Source: Emcibacter sp. (GTDB taxonomy: Bacteria > Pseudomonadota > Alphaproteobacteria > Sphingomonadales > Emcibacteraceae). Taken from it: DNA of 64,000 nucleotides. The translations under genes were made by a program, and so were the position numbers. The DNA is taken from the NCBI GenBank assembly GCA_021774785.1, contig JAJFIQ010000019.1, positions 62,001 to 126,000 of the forward strand. The letters are read 5' to 3'. This document shows positions 17,882-26,842 of the stretch, one piece after another; position 1 is the stretch's first letter, and every line of letters begins with the position of its first letter. The notes beneath the pieces are model-generated. The model was not told the origin of the DNA. It worked only from the letters and a program-made list of their open reading frames with translations, and searched no databases.

Positions 17882-19975
17882 ATGCGACCGGAAATATTAT
17901 ATCCATTTTTTGCCGATACGATCAGCCTTCCCGGTGTGGGGGGACGGATTGCGGCTCTGCTTGAGAAAATTATTGGGCGCAGGGTGCTGGATTTATTTTG
18001 GCATTTACCAGTGGATATTATTGATCGCAGTGCAAGTCCTGCACTGGCAGACATCAAATATGATCAGACCATTACGGTACTTGTAACTGTTGATAAACAT
18101 GATGCTCCGCCCCGAAATGTACGCAGGCCATACCGGGTATGGTGTCATGACGCTACCGGTAAGATGCAGCTTATTTTCTTCCATGTGAAAGGGGATTATA
18201 TCCTGCGTCAATTGCCCGTCGGGGAAGAGCGGCTGATCAGTGGCAAGGTGGAAGTTTATAACAACCAACTTCAGATGACCCATCCCGACTATATGTTATT
18301 GCCCGATAAACGGGATGAAATTCCGGGTGTGGAGCCTGTCTATCCCTTGACCGCAGGTATTAGCGGTAAGGTCATGGCAAAAATTGTCCGGGGTGCCTTA
18401 GAAAGGCTGGTGGAGCTTCCCGAATGGCAGGATAAGCCTTTACTCAAGCGGGAAGGTTGGCCCACTTGGTTTGATGCCATGAAAATGGCGCATGAGCCAC
18501 AGGGACAAAATGATTTACAAATGAATAGCGTGGCGCGGCAACGGCTGGCCTATGATGAGTTTCTAGCCAACCAGCTGGCGCTAGAGATTATGCGACGGCA
18601 GAATCAGAAGAAAAAAGGCCGTTCTCTAAAGGCCAAAGGGCAGTTGAAGCAGAAGTTACTGGATAGTCTGCCCTATAGATTAACGGGGGCGCAGGTGCAG
18701 AGTGGGGCTGAAATAGAACAGGATTTGGCCCAGCCTTTTGCTATGATGCGACTGCTTCAGGGGGATGTGGGCAGCGGGAAGACGGTGGTCGCCCTGCTTG
18801 CAATGCTGGTGGCAGTGGAAAATGGGGCACAGGCCGCTATGATTGCCCCAACCGAAATTCTCAGCCGACAGCATTATGCCAGCTTGACCGAAATGACAGC
18901 GGGGATGGACATCAGGATTGCGATTCTCACCGGAAGGGACAAGGGTAAGGCACGGACAAAGTTGCTTGAAGATTTGCGGACGGGGGAAATTGATATTCTG
19001 GTGGGAACCCATGCCCTGTTTCAGAAAGATGTTATATATAATGATCTTAGCTTTGCAGTCATTGATGAGCAACATCGCTTTGGCGTTGAGCAGCGCATGG
19101 CATTGTCAGCCAAAGGGCGGGACGGAACATCCATGGACGTGCTCGCCATGACGGCTACACCAATTCCCCGAACCTTAACCCTTACCGCCTACGGCGATAT
19201 GGAGGTGTCACAGCTTCATGAAAAGCCACCGGGACGCAAACCTGTTGATACCAGAACCATTCCCCTGAACAGGCTTGATGAAGTGGTGCAGGGCATCCGC
19301 CGTGCCATTACGGGCGGTACCAGAGTATTCTGGATTTGCCCATTGGTAGAAGAATCCGAAGTGCTGGATTTGGCAGCTGCCGAAGAAAGATTTTGTCATC
19401 TTGAACAGATTTTCGGGCAAAAAGTAGGCTTGGTTCATGGCAAGATGAAGTCTAAGGAAAAAGATGCTGTGATGGACCGTTTCATAAATGGGGATATAGA
19501 TATTCTGGTGGCGACAACGGTGGTAGAAGTGGGGGTTGATGTGCCGGAGGCAACCATTATGGTAATCGAGCATGCAGAAAGATTTGGTCTGTCTCAGTTG
19601 CATCAGTTGCGTGGTCGGGTTGGCCGTGGAATGGATCAGTCAACCTGTCTGTTATTATTTGGTAATTTACGGGGGGAGACCGCGAAGGCCCGCCTGAAAA
19701 TCATGCGGGAAACCGATGATGGTTTTCTGATTGCTGAAGAAGATCTGCGGCTGCGCGGGGCCGGTGAATTACTGGGCACACGCCAAAGTGGCATGCCGAT
19801 TTTCAAGGTGGCCAGCCTTGAGGAACACGGTGCTTTGATTGCCATGGCGCGGGATGATGCGCGTCTGATCCTCGGCCAAGACCCTGATCTGAAAAGCGAA
19901 AGGGGCGAGGCGCTCAGAATTTTGCTTTATCTGTTCGAGCGGGACGAAGGCGTACGATACTTAACGTCAGGCTGA
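17882..19975 (+). CDS. recG: ATP-dependent DNA helicase RecG
   Basis: A branch-migration helicase that regresses stalled forks. The 697 residues start with the wedge/OB region (LPGVGGRIAALLEK), followed by an SF2 helicase: Walker A GDVGSGKTVVAL, DEQH box (FAVIDEQHRFG), motif [12 protein letters not shown], and the C-terminal QLRGRVGRG and RLRGAGELLGTRQSG motifs shared with Mfd. Its last 9 bases overlap the convergent DUF502 gene. Confidence 0.98.
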   Translation: MRPEILYPFFADTISLPGVGGRIAALLEKIIGRRVLDLFWHLPVDIIDRSASPALADIKYDQTITVLVTVDKHDAPPRNVRRPYRVWCHDATGKMQLIFFHVKGDYILRQLPVGEERLISGKVEVYNNQLQMTHPDYMLLPDKRDEIPGVEPVYPLTAGISGKVMAKIVRGALERLVELPEWQDKPLLKREGWPTWFDAMKMAHEPQGQNDLQMNSVARQRLAYDEFLANQLALEIMRRQNQKKKGRSLKAKGQLKQKLLDSLPYRLTGAQVQSGAEIEQDLAQPFAMMRLLQGDVGSGKTVVALLAMLVAVENGAQAAMIAPTEILSRQHYASLTEMTAGMDIRIAILTGRDKGKARTKLLEDLRTGEIDILVGTHALFQKDVIYNDLSFAVIDEQHRFGVEQRMALSAKGRDGTSMDVLAMTATPIPRTLTLTAYGDMEVSQLHEKPPGRKPVDTRTIPLNRLDEVVQGIRRAITGGTRVFWICPLVEESEVLDLAAAEERFCHLEQIFGQKVGLVHGKMKSKEKDAVMDRFINGDIDILVATTVVEVGVDVPEATIMVIEHAERFGLSQLHQLRGRVGRGMDQSTCLLLFGNLRGETAKARLKIMRETDDGFLIAEEDLRLRGAGELLGTRQSGMPIFKVASLEEHGALIAMARDDARLILGQDPDLKSERGEALRILLYLFERDEGVRYLTSG

Positions 19976-20635
19976 ATTTTCTTTTTTAACCGGAAGATTG
20001 CTCGGGTCCACCAGTCCGGCGGAAATCACATATTTCGCGCCTTCATCGGGGGTCATATCTAGTCGGATAATATCTTTCTTGGGTACGAATAACAAAAATC
20101 CTGATGTGGGATTTGGTGTCGTTGGCAGGAAGATATTAACAACTTCGTCTTTCATTTTTGCCTGTATTTCACCGGTGTTTTCCCCTGATATAAAAGCGAT
20201 GGCCCATAGCCCTTTGCGGGGGTATTCGATTAATACCACTTCCTGAAAACTTCTTTTCTCATCGGATATAACGGTCTCGAAAATTTGTTTCAGCGTATTA
20301 TAAACACTTCTGATTATGGGCATACGGTTCAGAATTCTCTCACCAATCCGGATCAGTGTTTTACCCAGATAATTGGCCGCAAAAAACCCAAGAACGGTCA
20401 GCATCAAGAACAGGAAGACCAGCCCAATACCTGGCAAAGGAAACGGCAGGTAGGTTTCCGGGTTATAGATTTCCGGAATTAAAGGTTTGATATTCCGGTC
20501 TATGAGGTTAATGAATGCCAGCGCCAGATAGATGGTGATGCCCACAGGAGATGCAACGACAAGTCCGGTTAAAAAATAGGTTTTCATCCTTTGAAAAAAG
20601 GACTTTTCCGGCTTTGTTTTTTGTTTATCAGGCAT
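19967..20635 (-). CDS. DUF502 inner-membrane protein
   Basis: 222 residues with two membrane segments near the N-terminus (FLTGLVVASPVGITIYLALAF at about 15-35, then LVFLFLMLTVLGFFAANY) and a conserved soluble domain with PIIRSVYNTLKQIFETV and TPNPTSGFLLFVP. The family is widespread but has no firm biochemical role. It is convergent with recG and lies 73 bp downstream of the ceramide synthase candidate in the same direction, so it may be the last gene of the lptF-lptG-synthase unit. A role in lipid trafficking is inference. Confidence 0.9.
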   Translation of the reverse strand: MPDKQKTKPEKSFFQRMKTYFLTGLVVASPVGITIYLALAFINLIDRNIKPLIPEIYNPETYLPFPLPGIGLVFLFLMLTVLGFFAANYLGKTLIRIGERILNRMPIIRSVYNTLKQIFETVISDEKRSFQEVVLIEYPRKGLWAIAFISGENTGEIQAKMKDEVVNIFLPTTPNPTSGFLLFVPKKDIIRLDMTPDEGAKYVISAGLVDPSNLPVKKENSA

Positions 20636-20666
20636 ATTTATTAATCCAGAATTTGATGTTTCTCAT

Positions 20667-20693
20667 TGCCATACTTAGGGGGGCAGTATGGCA
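20667..20693 (-). other. 9-bp perfect hairpin between the ceramide synthase candidate and DUF502
   Basis: TGCCATACT (20667-20675) pairs perfectly with AGTATGGCA (20685-20693) around a 9-nt loop. There is no T-run on either side, so it is not a standard terminator. It could be a processing or stability element that separates expression of the two genes. Confidence 0.5.
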
Positions 20694-20708
20694 GGAATAT
20701 GTCTTGTA

Positions 20709-21854
20709 TTATAATGTTTTGCTATACATACGATAATTTTTATACCGCCAGCAACCAATGGTTTCCAGCATTTTTGACAAACGTGTATTTTCTTCCAGAA
20801 CCCAGGACAATTCCGCATGGGTGCATCCTGCCTTTTCAGCTTGAATTCGGCATTCTTCGATCAGTGCAAAGGCCATAGCCCCGCCAACGGCTGTATTCTG
20901 AAATTCTTTCCGAACCCCCATCAAGGGTACGCGGGTTGTTTTATATCTGGGCCTGATTTTCAGTCGCCATAACAGTTTGAAAATACCAAAGGGAAATAAA
21001 CGCCCGTCCAGATCAGCTATCACTTCATTCAGGTTGGGTAGCGTCACCATCATGGCCATGGGAATCCCATCATATTCGGCAATATAGGTGAAATCTTCCC
21101 GGATGAGTAGTTTCATGTCCTTCACGGCTTTATTAAGTTCCTTTTCAGTAAAGGGCAGGGCCATCCAGTTGCCAGACCAGGCATCGTTAAAAATATCGAG
21201 GATGGTTCTCAGATCTTCTTCGAAATTCTTCATGTTGATTTTGCGTAGTCTGATTTTTCCGTCCCGCATACTGCGCGTGATCAGTTTATTAATGGTGGGG
21301 GGCAGGACTTCTTCATCAATTTTAAGGTAATATGCCCATAAGTCCTTGATCTTCTCCATGCCATATCCGCACATCAAATCCTGATAATAGGGTAGGGCGT
21401 GGTTCATCATTAGGCTGGGTGGTGTATCGAACCCCTCTACTAGCATTCCGGCTTCTTCATTAATGGACAGGCTGAAGGGGCCGATCATACTGGTGCGGCC
21501 TTGCTCTTTTAACCAGCTACAGGCAGTATCCATAAGGACTGTTGCCACTTCTTGATCATTGATGCATTCGAAAAATCCGAAATGGCCTACCTTCTCATGA
21601 TGATTTTGTTCCACAAGGTCATCAACCTGCGCAGTAATCCGGCCAACAATCTCCTCGTCTTTGATGGCGAGCCATAGTTTTGCCCGAGCATGTTCAAAAT
21701 AAGGGTTGTTCTTTTGGTCAAGAACTTCCAGCCGTTCCATAATCAGGGGCGCAACCCAGTTGGGGTCATCTTTATACAGACGCCAAGGCATTTTTACGAA
21801 CTGCTTCAGGTCTTGACTGCTTGTCACTTCTTTGATGGTGATTGTTGATGCCAC
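20709..21854 (-). CDS. GNAT-fold N-acyltransferase, candidate bacterial ceramide synthase (bCerS/YghO family)
   Basis: 381 residues from the GTG at 21854, which has AAGGG upstream; the frame stays open further but that adds an unnatural N-terminus. The sequence shows MPWRLYKDDPNWVAPL near the N-terminus, GPFSLSINEEAGMLVEGFDTPP in the middle and a C-terminal GNAT-like fold. Proteins of this family are often mis-annotated as dATP pyrophosphohydrolase. In Caulobacter the homologous GNAT-family enzyme acylates 3-ketosphinganine. It follows lptG by 20 bp, and spt, acp, cerR and aasR lie a few kb away, which supports a ceramide synthase role. Specificity for the acyl donor is unknown. Confidence 0.8.
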   Translation of the reverse strand: MASTITIKEVTSSQDLKQFVKMPWRLYKDDPNWVAPLIMERLEVLDQKNNPYFEHARAKLWLAIKDEEIVGRITAQVDDLVEQNHHEKVGHFGFFECINDQEVATVLMDTACSWLKEQGRTSMIGPFSLSINEEAGMLVEGFDTPPSLMMNHALPYYQDLMCGYGMEKIKDLWAYYLKIDEEVLPPTINKLITRSMRDGKIRLRKINMKNFEEDLRTILDIFNDAWSGNWMALPFTEKELNKAVKDMKLLIREDFTYIAEYDGIPMAMMVTLPNLNEVIADLDGRLFPFGIFKLLWRLKIRPRYKTTRVPLMGVRKEFQNTAVGGAMAFALIEECRIQAEKAGCTHAELSWVLEENTRLSKMLETIGCWRYKNYRMYSKTL

Positions 21855-21874
21855 AATATTTCCCTTATTATTTT

Positions 21875-23002
21875 TTATTCTTCGGTGAGCAGGATGAAAC
21901 TTATTCCGGTGAGGAAAAACAGTAAAAATGGTAACCATGCCGCAATGACCGGTGGCACCGCTCCATATTGACCCAGTGCGATAAAAAGATTGTTGATGAC
22001 AAAATAGCCAAATCCCATGGCACCAGTAAGGGCAATTCGTCCAAACAGGCCGCCACCCCGGTGCAGACCGAAAGCCGCAAGCCCCGCAAGCAGCGGCATA
22101 AGCAAAGTGCTTAAGGGTGAGACAAACTTTTGATACAACATAGTTTCAAAACTTGCTGTATTATGACCTTCCTTTTCCAGCTGTGCGATTGCAGTTCGTA
22201 ACCGCTGAAGATTAACCTGATCCGGCTTCAGGGCCAGTGCTATGAAACGTTCCGGTGGAATGTCTGTATCCCATACCAGATTTTCCATGGGGGTAACTTT
22301 CAGCGTGCGAATGTCAAATTCCCGGACCTCAAACATGGTCCATTTACCATCACGGTATACGGCGAAATCAGCCTTGATCAGGGAGGTAATGCGTTGGTCT
22401 TTGTCGCGGATATATTGAGTGACCTTATCTAGAAGCAGGATGCTGCCATTGCGGTTGGCGCTTTCCGCCTTGATAAGATTATTGCCGTCATTAACCCACG
22501 TGTCATAAACTGTATCCGGTGCGGGTGGCAGGTCAGCGGCATATTTATTTTCTTTCCAGTTCCTCAGCTCCGCTTTGGCATCTACAGTGACGGTTTCTGT
22601 AAAAACAAAATGAAGACATGCAATCAGAAAAGACATCATGATCATGGGCATAATAATTCTGAAAGCAGACCATCCTGCCGCTTTCATGATGACAATCTCG
22701 CTATGGACATTCAGACCCGCCAGACACATGATTGCCGCCAACAGGGTTACAAAGGGGGAAAAGAGCGATAACAAAGTCGGTGTCCGCAGGGTCACATAAT
22801 GCCATAGATCGGAATAAACTGCCCCTTCGCCAGCCAGAATATTGTCGGATTCTGATAAAAGATCAAGCATTTGCAAGGTTGCTACAAGTCCGACCAATAT
22901 CATTACATACCGGGTGGCAAAAAGTTTGGCTAAATAAATATCCAAACTTCCCGGATCAAGTAAACCGCCTAAGTGGCTGGAAAATTTGATGAATCTTTCC
23001 AT
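21875..23002 (-). CDS. lptG: LptG-family lipid export permease
   Basis: 375 residues of the YjgP/YjgQ family: three N-terminal membrane helices, a periplasmic beta-jellyroll and three C-terminal helices. In the Lpt machine LptF and LptG form the membrane part of the ABC transporter LptB2FG, which extracts LPS from the inner membrane. The ATG at 23002 follows the lptF stop by 1 bp. Downstream, 20 bp away, is the ceramide synthase candidate. No lptD, the usual alphaproteobacterial neighbour, is present. The pair may therefore serve sphingolipid rather than LPS, although being the only LptFG of the cell cannot be excluded from this window. Confidence 0.9.
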   Translation of the reverse strand: MERFIKFSSHLGGLLDPGSLDIYLAKLFATRYVMILVGLVATLQMLDLLSESDNILAGEGAVYSDLWHYVTLRTPTLLSLFSPFVTLLAAIMCLAGLNVHSEIVIMKAAGWSAFRIIMPMIMMSFLIACLHFVFTETVTVDAKAELRNWKENKYAADLPPAPDTVYDTWVNDGNNLIKAESANRNGSILLLDKVTQYIRDKDQRITSLIKADFAVYRDGKWTMFEVREFDIRTLKVTPMENLVWDTDIPPERFIALALKPDQVNLQRLRTAIAQLEKEGHNTASFETMLYQKFVSPLSTLLMPLLAGLAAFGLHRGGGLFGRIALTGAMGFGYFVINNLFIALGQYGAVPPVIAAWLPFLLFFLTGISFILLTEE

Positions 23003-23003
23003 A

Positions 23004-24179
23004 TTAATTGGCCGCCCTTAATCGTTTTATCATACGGAGTACGGCATCCACAATCACTTCATAGATAATTTCAACCCGTCTGAGAGGCATGCCACCCACT
23101 TTGAAGGCCCCAATATAATAAAGTCTGGCTGTGAGCAGGATAAGCAGCAATGTGGGAAACCATATTACTAACCAGGGTGATATATCACCTGTGGCGGAAA
23201 ACCCGAGACCAAACTCCAGAATTTTGTGATAGATCAGCAAAATGACAACCCCCACCGTGATCCCGAGAGCCTTGCCAGATCTTTTGGCAACCAGCCCCAA
23301 CGGAATCGCCAGAAACGGGACAATTAATATGGACAGGGCGCGTGCAGTTCGGGAATGAATCATGGCTATTATAGCGGGATCATCGCTGTCCTGCGCTTGC
23401 CATAGTTCTATGATAGTCATTTCCTTGGCTTCTTCACCCCGATCCCGGAAAGTGGCAAAATTTGGTACAGCCAGCGGCAGGTCATGCAGGTCAAAATTTA
23501 CGATACTAGGACGACTCTGGGTAATATCCAGATCAATGAGTGTGCCATCATAGAGCCTGAGAATCATAAAACGTTTGTCGGGCGATATGAAAAAATTGCC
23601 TTTCTTCGCACTGATGGATTGAATTCGGCCATCTTCAGATTCTTTTTGAGCGAAAATATCGATGAGTTCTCGCCCACCATCTCTTGATTCTTCGATTCTG
23701 AGGGTCAGGCCGTCGCCAAGGTCGGTATATTCACCGGCCTTGATGCTTGCGCCCAGTGCACCGCTGCGAATGTCAAAAACCAATCCCTGATAAGTATAGC
23801 GGCTATAGGGCTGGACAAAACCTACCACGATGACATTGACGATAAGTAATATAATCGCCACGTAGAAACAAGGTACTACAAGGCGGTTCAGACTCATCCC
23901 CGCGGCGGTCAAAGCATCCAGTTCACTGTTAATGGCGAGCTTGCGCACAGCAAACAACACGCCCAGAAACATGGATAGTGGCAACACCAATGTCAGATAT
24001 TGCGGCATGAGATTGCCCAGCATGCGCCAGACAATGTCAATGGGACCGCCCTGATTGATAACAAAATCAAAAAGGCTGAGCATTTTTTCAAGCAACAACA
24101 ATAAAGCCGATATGCCTAAAGTAAGAAGAAGGGGTAAAATTGTTTCCCGTAATATATATTTATCAATTTTTTTCAGCAT
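23004..24179 (-). CDS. lptF: LptF-family lipid export permease
   Basis: 391 residues of the LptF/LptG family, beginning MLKKIDKYILRETILPLLL. Helices: three before residue 125, then a periplasmic domain with IDIFAQKES, then three in the C-terminal 130 residues (SILIVPFLAIPLGLVAKR). It is the partner of the adjacent lptG (1-bp gap). It is first gene of a likely four-gene unit with lptG, the acyltransferase and DUF502. Divergent from the kinase-like gene at 24393, so the promoter should lie in 24180-24392. Confidence 0.9.
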   Translation of the reverse strand: MLKKIDKYILRETILPLLLTLGISALLLLLEKMLSLFDFVINQGGPIDIVWRMLGNLMPQYLTLVLPLSMFLGVLFAVRKLAINSELDALTAAGMSLNRLVVPCFYVAIILLIVNVIVVGFVQPYSRYTYQGLVFDIRSGALGASIKAGEYTDLGDGLTLRIEESRDGGRELIDIFAQKESEDGRIQSISAKKGNFFISPDKRFMILRLYDGTLIDLDITQSRPSIVNFDLHDLPLAVPNFATFRDRGEEAKEMTIIELWQAQDSDDPAIIAMIHSRTARALSILIVPFLAIPLGLVAKRSGKALGITVGVVILLIYHKILEFGLGFSATGDISPWLVIWFPTLLLILLTARLYYIGAFKVGGMPLRRVEIIYEVIVDAVLRMIKRLRAAN

Positions 24180-24392
24180 TAAGTCGCTTTTAATCGCTTT
24201 TGATCTGGATTTAGCCTGATTTCACGCTTATAGCATTTAGGGTGCAGACTTATAAATATTTTTTTGCCTAATGACCCGATTTTGTGGTTTTTATAAGACC
24301 AAGAATAAAAGAGTTAATATAATACAGTGGAAGTGTAATTGGGAATTATTGCCATATTAAGTAGTCCGTCCTCCTTTAAAGGAAATAAAGAG

Positions 24393-25301
24393 ATGGAAAA
24401 GATCCGTGCCGTTATTGCGGGAGGCACGGCTATATTTCATTATGAAGTGGAAAAACACAAAGACATAGCCGAAGCCCTCATGCGATTTCAGCAGGCCGAA
24501 GTTGATGCCATCGTAATTATTGGGGATAGAGCGCTGACCTCCGCCATCTTTGAACATATTATAGAGAAAAATATATTTAAAGGTGTGGATATTCCATTGG
24601 CTATTTTGCCAGCGGGGGACAATAATATTGTTGCTGAAAACCTTGGTGCCACCCGATCAGAACCTCATATGGCATTAAAGGTGCTTTTAAGGGATCACCA
24701 GAAGGGCAACCTTCTGAACAGGGTAACTGATTACCCACTAATAAAGCTGGAAGGGGTTAGAGGAGTTAATTATCTTTATGGGCTTTTCTTTTGTGCCGGG
24801 GATATTATTAAACGAAAGAGAATATTCAAAGGAAATATTTCCAGAAAAGGCTTTTTTTACGCTTTACGGAACTGGTTTAATATTATGCGTTTGATACAAA
24901 ACGCTTATTTCGTTGCCATGGGAAAATCCAGCCTTGAAGATCCTATCCGAATAAACCGCAATCAGCGTGGTGCTGTGATGGGTAATTTTTTTATGGTGTT
25001 GATCACCACATTGGATAAGGCATTCTGGGATGTGTCAATTGGACAAGAAAGAAGAAAGGATAGGGCACATTTCGTCAGCGTTGAGAATACAGCAAAAGCC
25101 GTTGTAAAAACCGGGAAACTTATGCTGCGGGGTAATTATGACGGGATCGACCATGTGGGTAATATTATTGCCGAAATTCAACATGCCAGAGTTGTTTTGC
25201 AAACCCCATTCGTACTGGATGGCAGCTATTATGAGGCCGATGAAACAGGCGAATTATTCATTAGTATTACTGATTGTCTGAAATTTATCCGTTTAAGCTA
25301 A
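24393..25301 (+). CDS. DAG/sphingoid-kinase-fold protein, ceramide-kinase-like, with degenerate nucleotide motif
   Basis: 302 residues from ATG 24393, set by AAAGGA about 10 nt upstream. The lipid-kinase fold of the LCB5/DgkB family is recognisable: PLAILPAGDNNIVAENLG matches the PLGILPLGTGNDFA segment, and VLDGSYYEADETGEL matches the C-terminal DGE region. But the ATP-binding GGDGT signature reads IGDRALT (residues 43-49). Caulobacter encodes a ceramide kinase of this family (CpgB) in its sphingolipid locus. Here the gene converges on spt (9-bp overlap). It could be a divergent ceramide kinase or a catalytically dead relative. Confidence 0.7.
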   Translation: MEKIRAVIAGGTAIFHYEVEKHKDIAEALMRFQQAEVDAIVIIGDRALTSAIFEHIIEKNIFKGVDIPLAILPAGDNNIVAENLGATRSEPHMALKVLLRDHQKGNLLNRVTDYPLIKLEGVRGVNYLYGLFFCAGDIIKRKRIFKGNISRKGFFYALRNWFNIMRLIQNAYFVAMGKSSLEDPIRINRNQRGAVMGNFFMVLITTLDKAFWDVSIGQERRKDRAHFVSVENTAKAVVKTGKLMLRGNYDGIDHVGNIIAEIQHARVVLQTPFVLDGSYYEADETGELFISITDCLKFIRLS

Positions 25302-26522
25302 TGCACTTTCGGATATTTCTTCCAAGAGTCCTAATCTTTTGCCTACCAGTTCAAATTTTTCTAGCATAAAGTCTATTTGCTCGAAAGTATGGGCCGCAGA
25401 TAAGCTACAGCGCATCAAATTCAATCGGTTTGGTGTGGCGGGTGGCAGGGCCAGATTAACATATACGCCTTCTTTGATCATTTCACCCCAAAAAGCTATT
25501 GCAGTATTCTGGTCATCAACGATGATGGCGGCAATGGGGCTTTCACCCGTCGTTCCCATTTCAAAACCCACACGACTTAGGCCCCTGTTCAGCCGCATGG
25601 AATTGCCCAAAAGCTTGCTACGAAGATTTGTATTGGCAATTAATTCTAATGCTTTGGTGGCGGAAGCTACGACGGATGGCGGCAAGGAAGCCGTAAACAT
25701 ATAAGGCCGACAAACAAGGCGTAATGCTTCGAATTTTGGTTCGTTGGAGACGCAGTATCCTCCGATAGTACCAACACTTTTACTGAAAGTGCCGATGATA
25801 AAGTCCACCTGATCTTCTACACCCTGTTCCTGAGCGACGCCACGACCGGTTTCACCAAAAACCCCTATGGAATGGGCTTCATCCACGAGGACGTAGGCAT
25901 TGTGGTCTTTTGAAATTTTTGTCAGTTCTTTTAGCGGAGCCTGATCACCAAGCATGCTATATACCCCTTCCAGAACAACAAGTATTCCGGCTTTCGGATC
26001 ATCTCTGCGGATACGGGCCAGTCTTTTATCAAGATTTTCTGGATTGTTATGCTTAAAGCGGACAACGGTGGCATTACCCATGGCACAACCATCATAAATG
26101 CTGGCATGGCTGTCGGCATCAATTACCACATAGTCTTTCGGGCCGGCAAGCGTTGCAATGATGCCGAGATTAGCCTGATAACCGGTGGAAAATACGATAG
26201 CATGTTTTGTGCCATAGAATTCTTTCAGGGTTTCTTCTAAACGTTTATGGCTGTTATAGGTTCCGTTCAGCATCCGTGACCCTGTGGTGCCGGTGCCAAG
26301 CGCGGTCAAAGCTTCCTGTGCGGCTTCCATACATTCTGCATTGAAGGTCATGCCCATGTAATTATTGGTGCCGGCAAGTACGGTTTCCCGTCCATTAATG
26401 ATGGCTGTGGTGGGGGACAGTACCTTTTCCATGCTGACGGTGAAGGGATTGGCTTCTCCGTTTGGCAGGCTATTATACTCATTAAGAATCGGGTTAAATT
26501 TTTCAAATAGATCAAGGGTCAT
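25293..26522 (-). CDS. spt: serine palmitoyltransferase
   Basis: A PLP enzyme of the alpha-oxoamine synthase family that condenses serine with an acyl thioester to give 3-ketosphinganine. The 409 residues have the PLP Lys K248 in GTFSKSVGTIGG, the cofactor Asp D214 in VDEAHSIG, the ring-stacking H139 in DADSHAS, and the FSTGYQANLG segment. Linkage to a dedicated ACP (11 bp) and to an NAD-dependent reductase and acyl-ACP synthetase separates it from AONS/KBL-type relatives and matches the Caulobacter spt cluster. Soluble, probably membrane-associated during catalysis. Confidence 0.93.
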   Translation of the reverse strand: MTLDLFEKFNPILNEYNSLPNGEANPFTVSMEKVLSPTTAIINGRETVLAGTNNYMGMTFNAECMEAAQEALTALGTGTTGSRMLNGTYNSHKRLEETLKEFYGTKHAIVFSTGYQANLGIIATLAGPKDYVVIDADSHASIYDGCAMGNATVVRFKHNNPENLDKRLARIRRDDPKAGILVVLEGVYSMLGDQAPLKELTKISKDHNAYVLVDEAHSIGVFGETGRGVAQEQGVEDQVDFIIGTFSKSVGTIGGYCVSNEPKFEALRLVCRPYMFTASLPPSVVASATKALELIANTNLRSKLLGNSMRLNRGLSRVGFEMGTTGESPIAAIIVDDQNTAIAFWGEMIKEGVYVNLALPPATPNRLNLMRCSLSAAHTFEQIDFMLEKFELVGKRLGLLEEISESALA

Positions 26523-26533
26523 TATTCGTCCCG

Positions 26534-26785
26534 TTATTTATTGGCAAGTAATTTTTGTACAGCATCGGTGAATTGGCCAACTGTTTCCAGATCCGGAAGT
26601 ATGTTGAGAGGAACTGTAATATCAAATTCGTCTTCAATTTCAGATAAAAGATCCATAACGGTCAGGGAATCAAGTTCCAGATCAACACTGAATATAGTGT
26701 CTTTACTTATGGTGACATTCTTTTTGTTAAAGGGTTTAATGAGCTCACATATTTGGTCAAAAATTTCATCAACAGTTAGGGTCAT
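26534..26785 (-). CDS. dedicated acyl carrier protein of the sphingolipid locus
   Basis: 83 residues from the ATG at 26785, which has GGAAGA upstream; earlier in-frame starts lack one. The phosphopantetheine Ser is S40 in LELDSLTVMDLL. The protein is acidic and helical like all ACPs. It lies between cerR and spt, 11 bp before spt, so it very likely presents the acyl chain made by the adjacent acyl-ACP synthetase. The primary fatty-acid acpP is not in the window. Confidence 0.93.
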   Translation of the reverse strand: MTLTVDEIFDQICELIKPFNKKNVTISKDTIFSVDLELDSLTVMDLLSEIEDEFDITVPLNILPDLETVGQFTDAVQKLLANK

Positions 26786-26842
26786 ATATTCTTCCATCTG
26801 CACTAAGGCCAGAAACCAATTAAGTAACAATTATTGGTTCAA

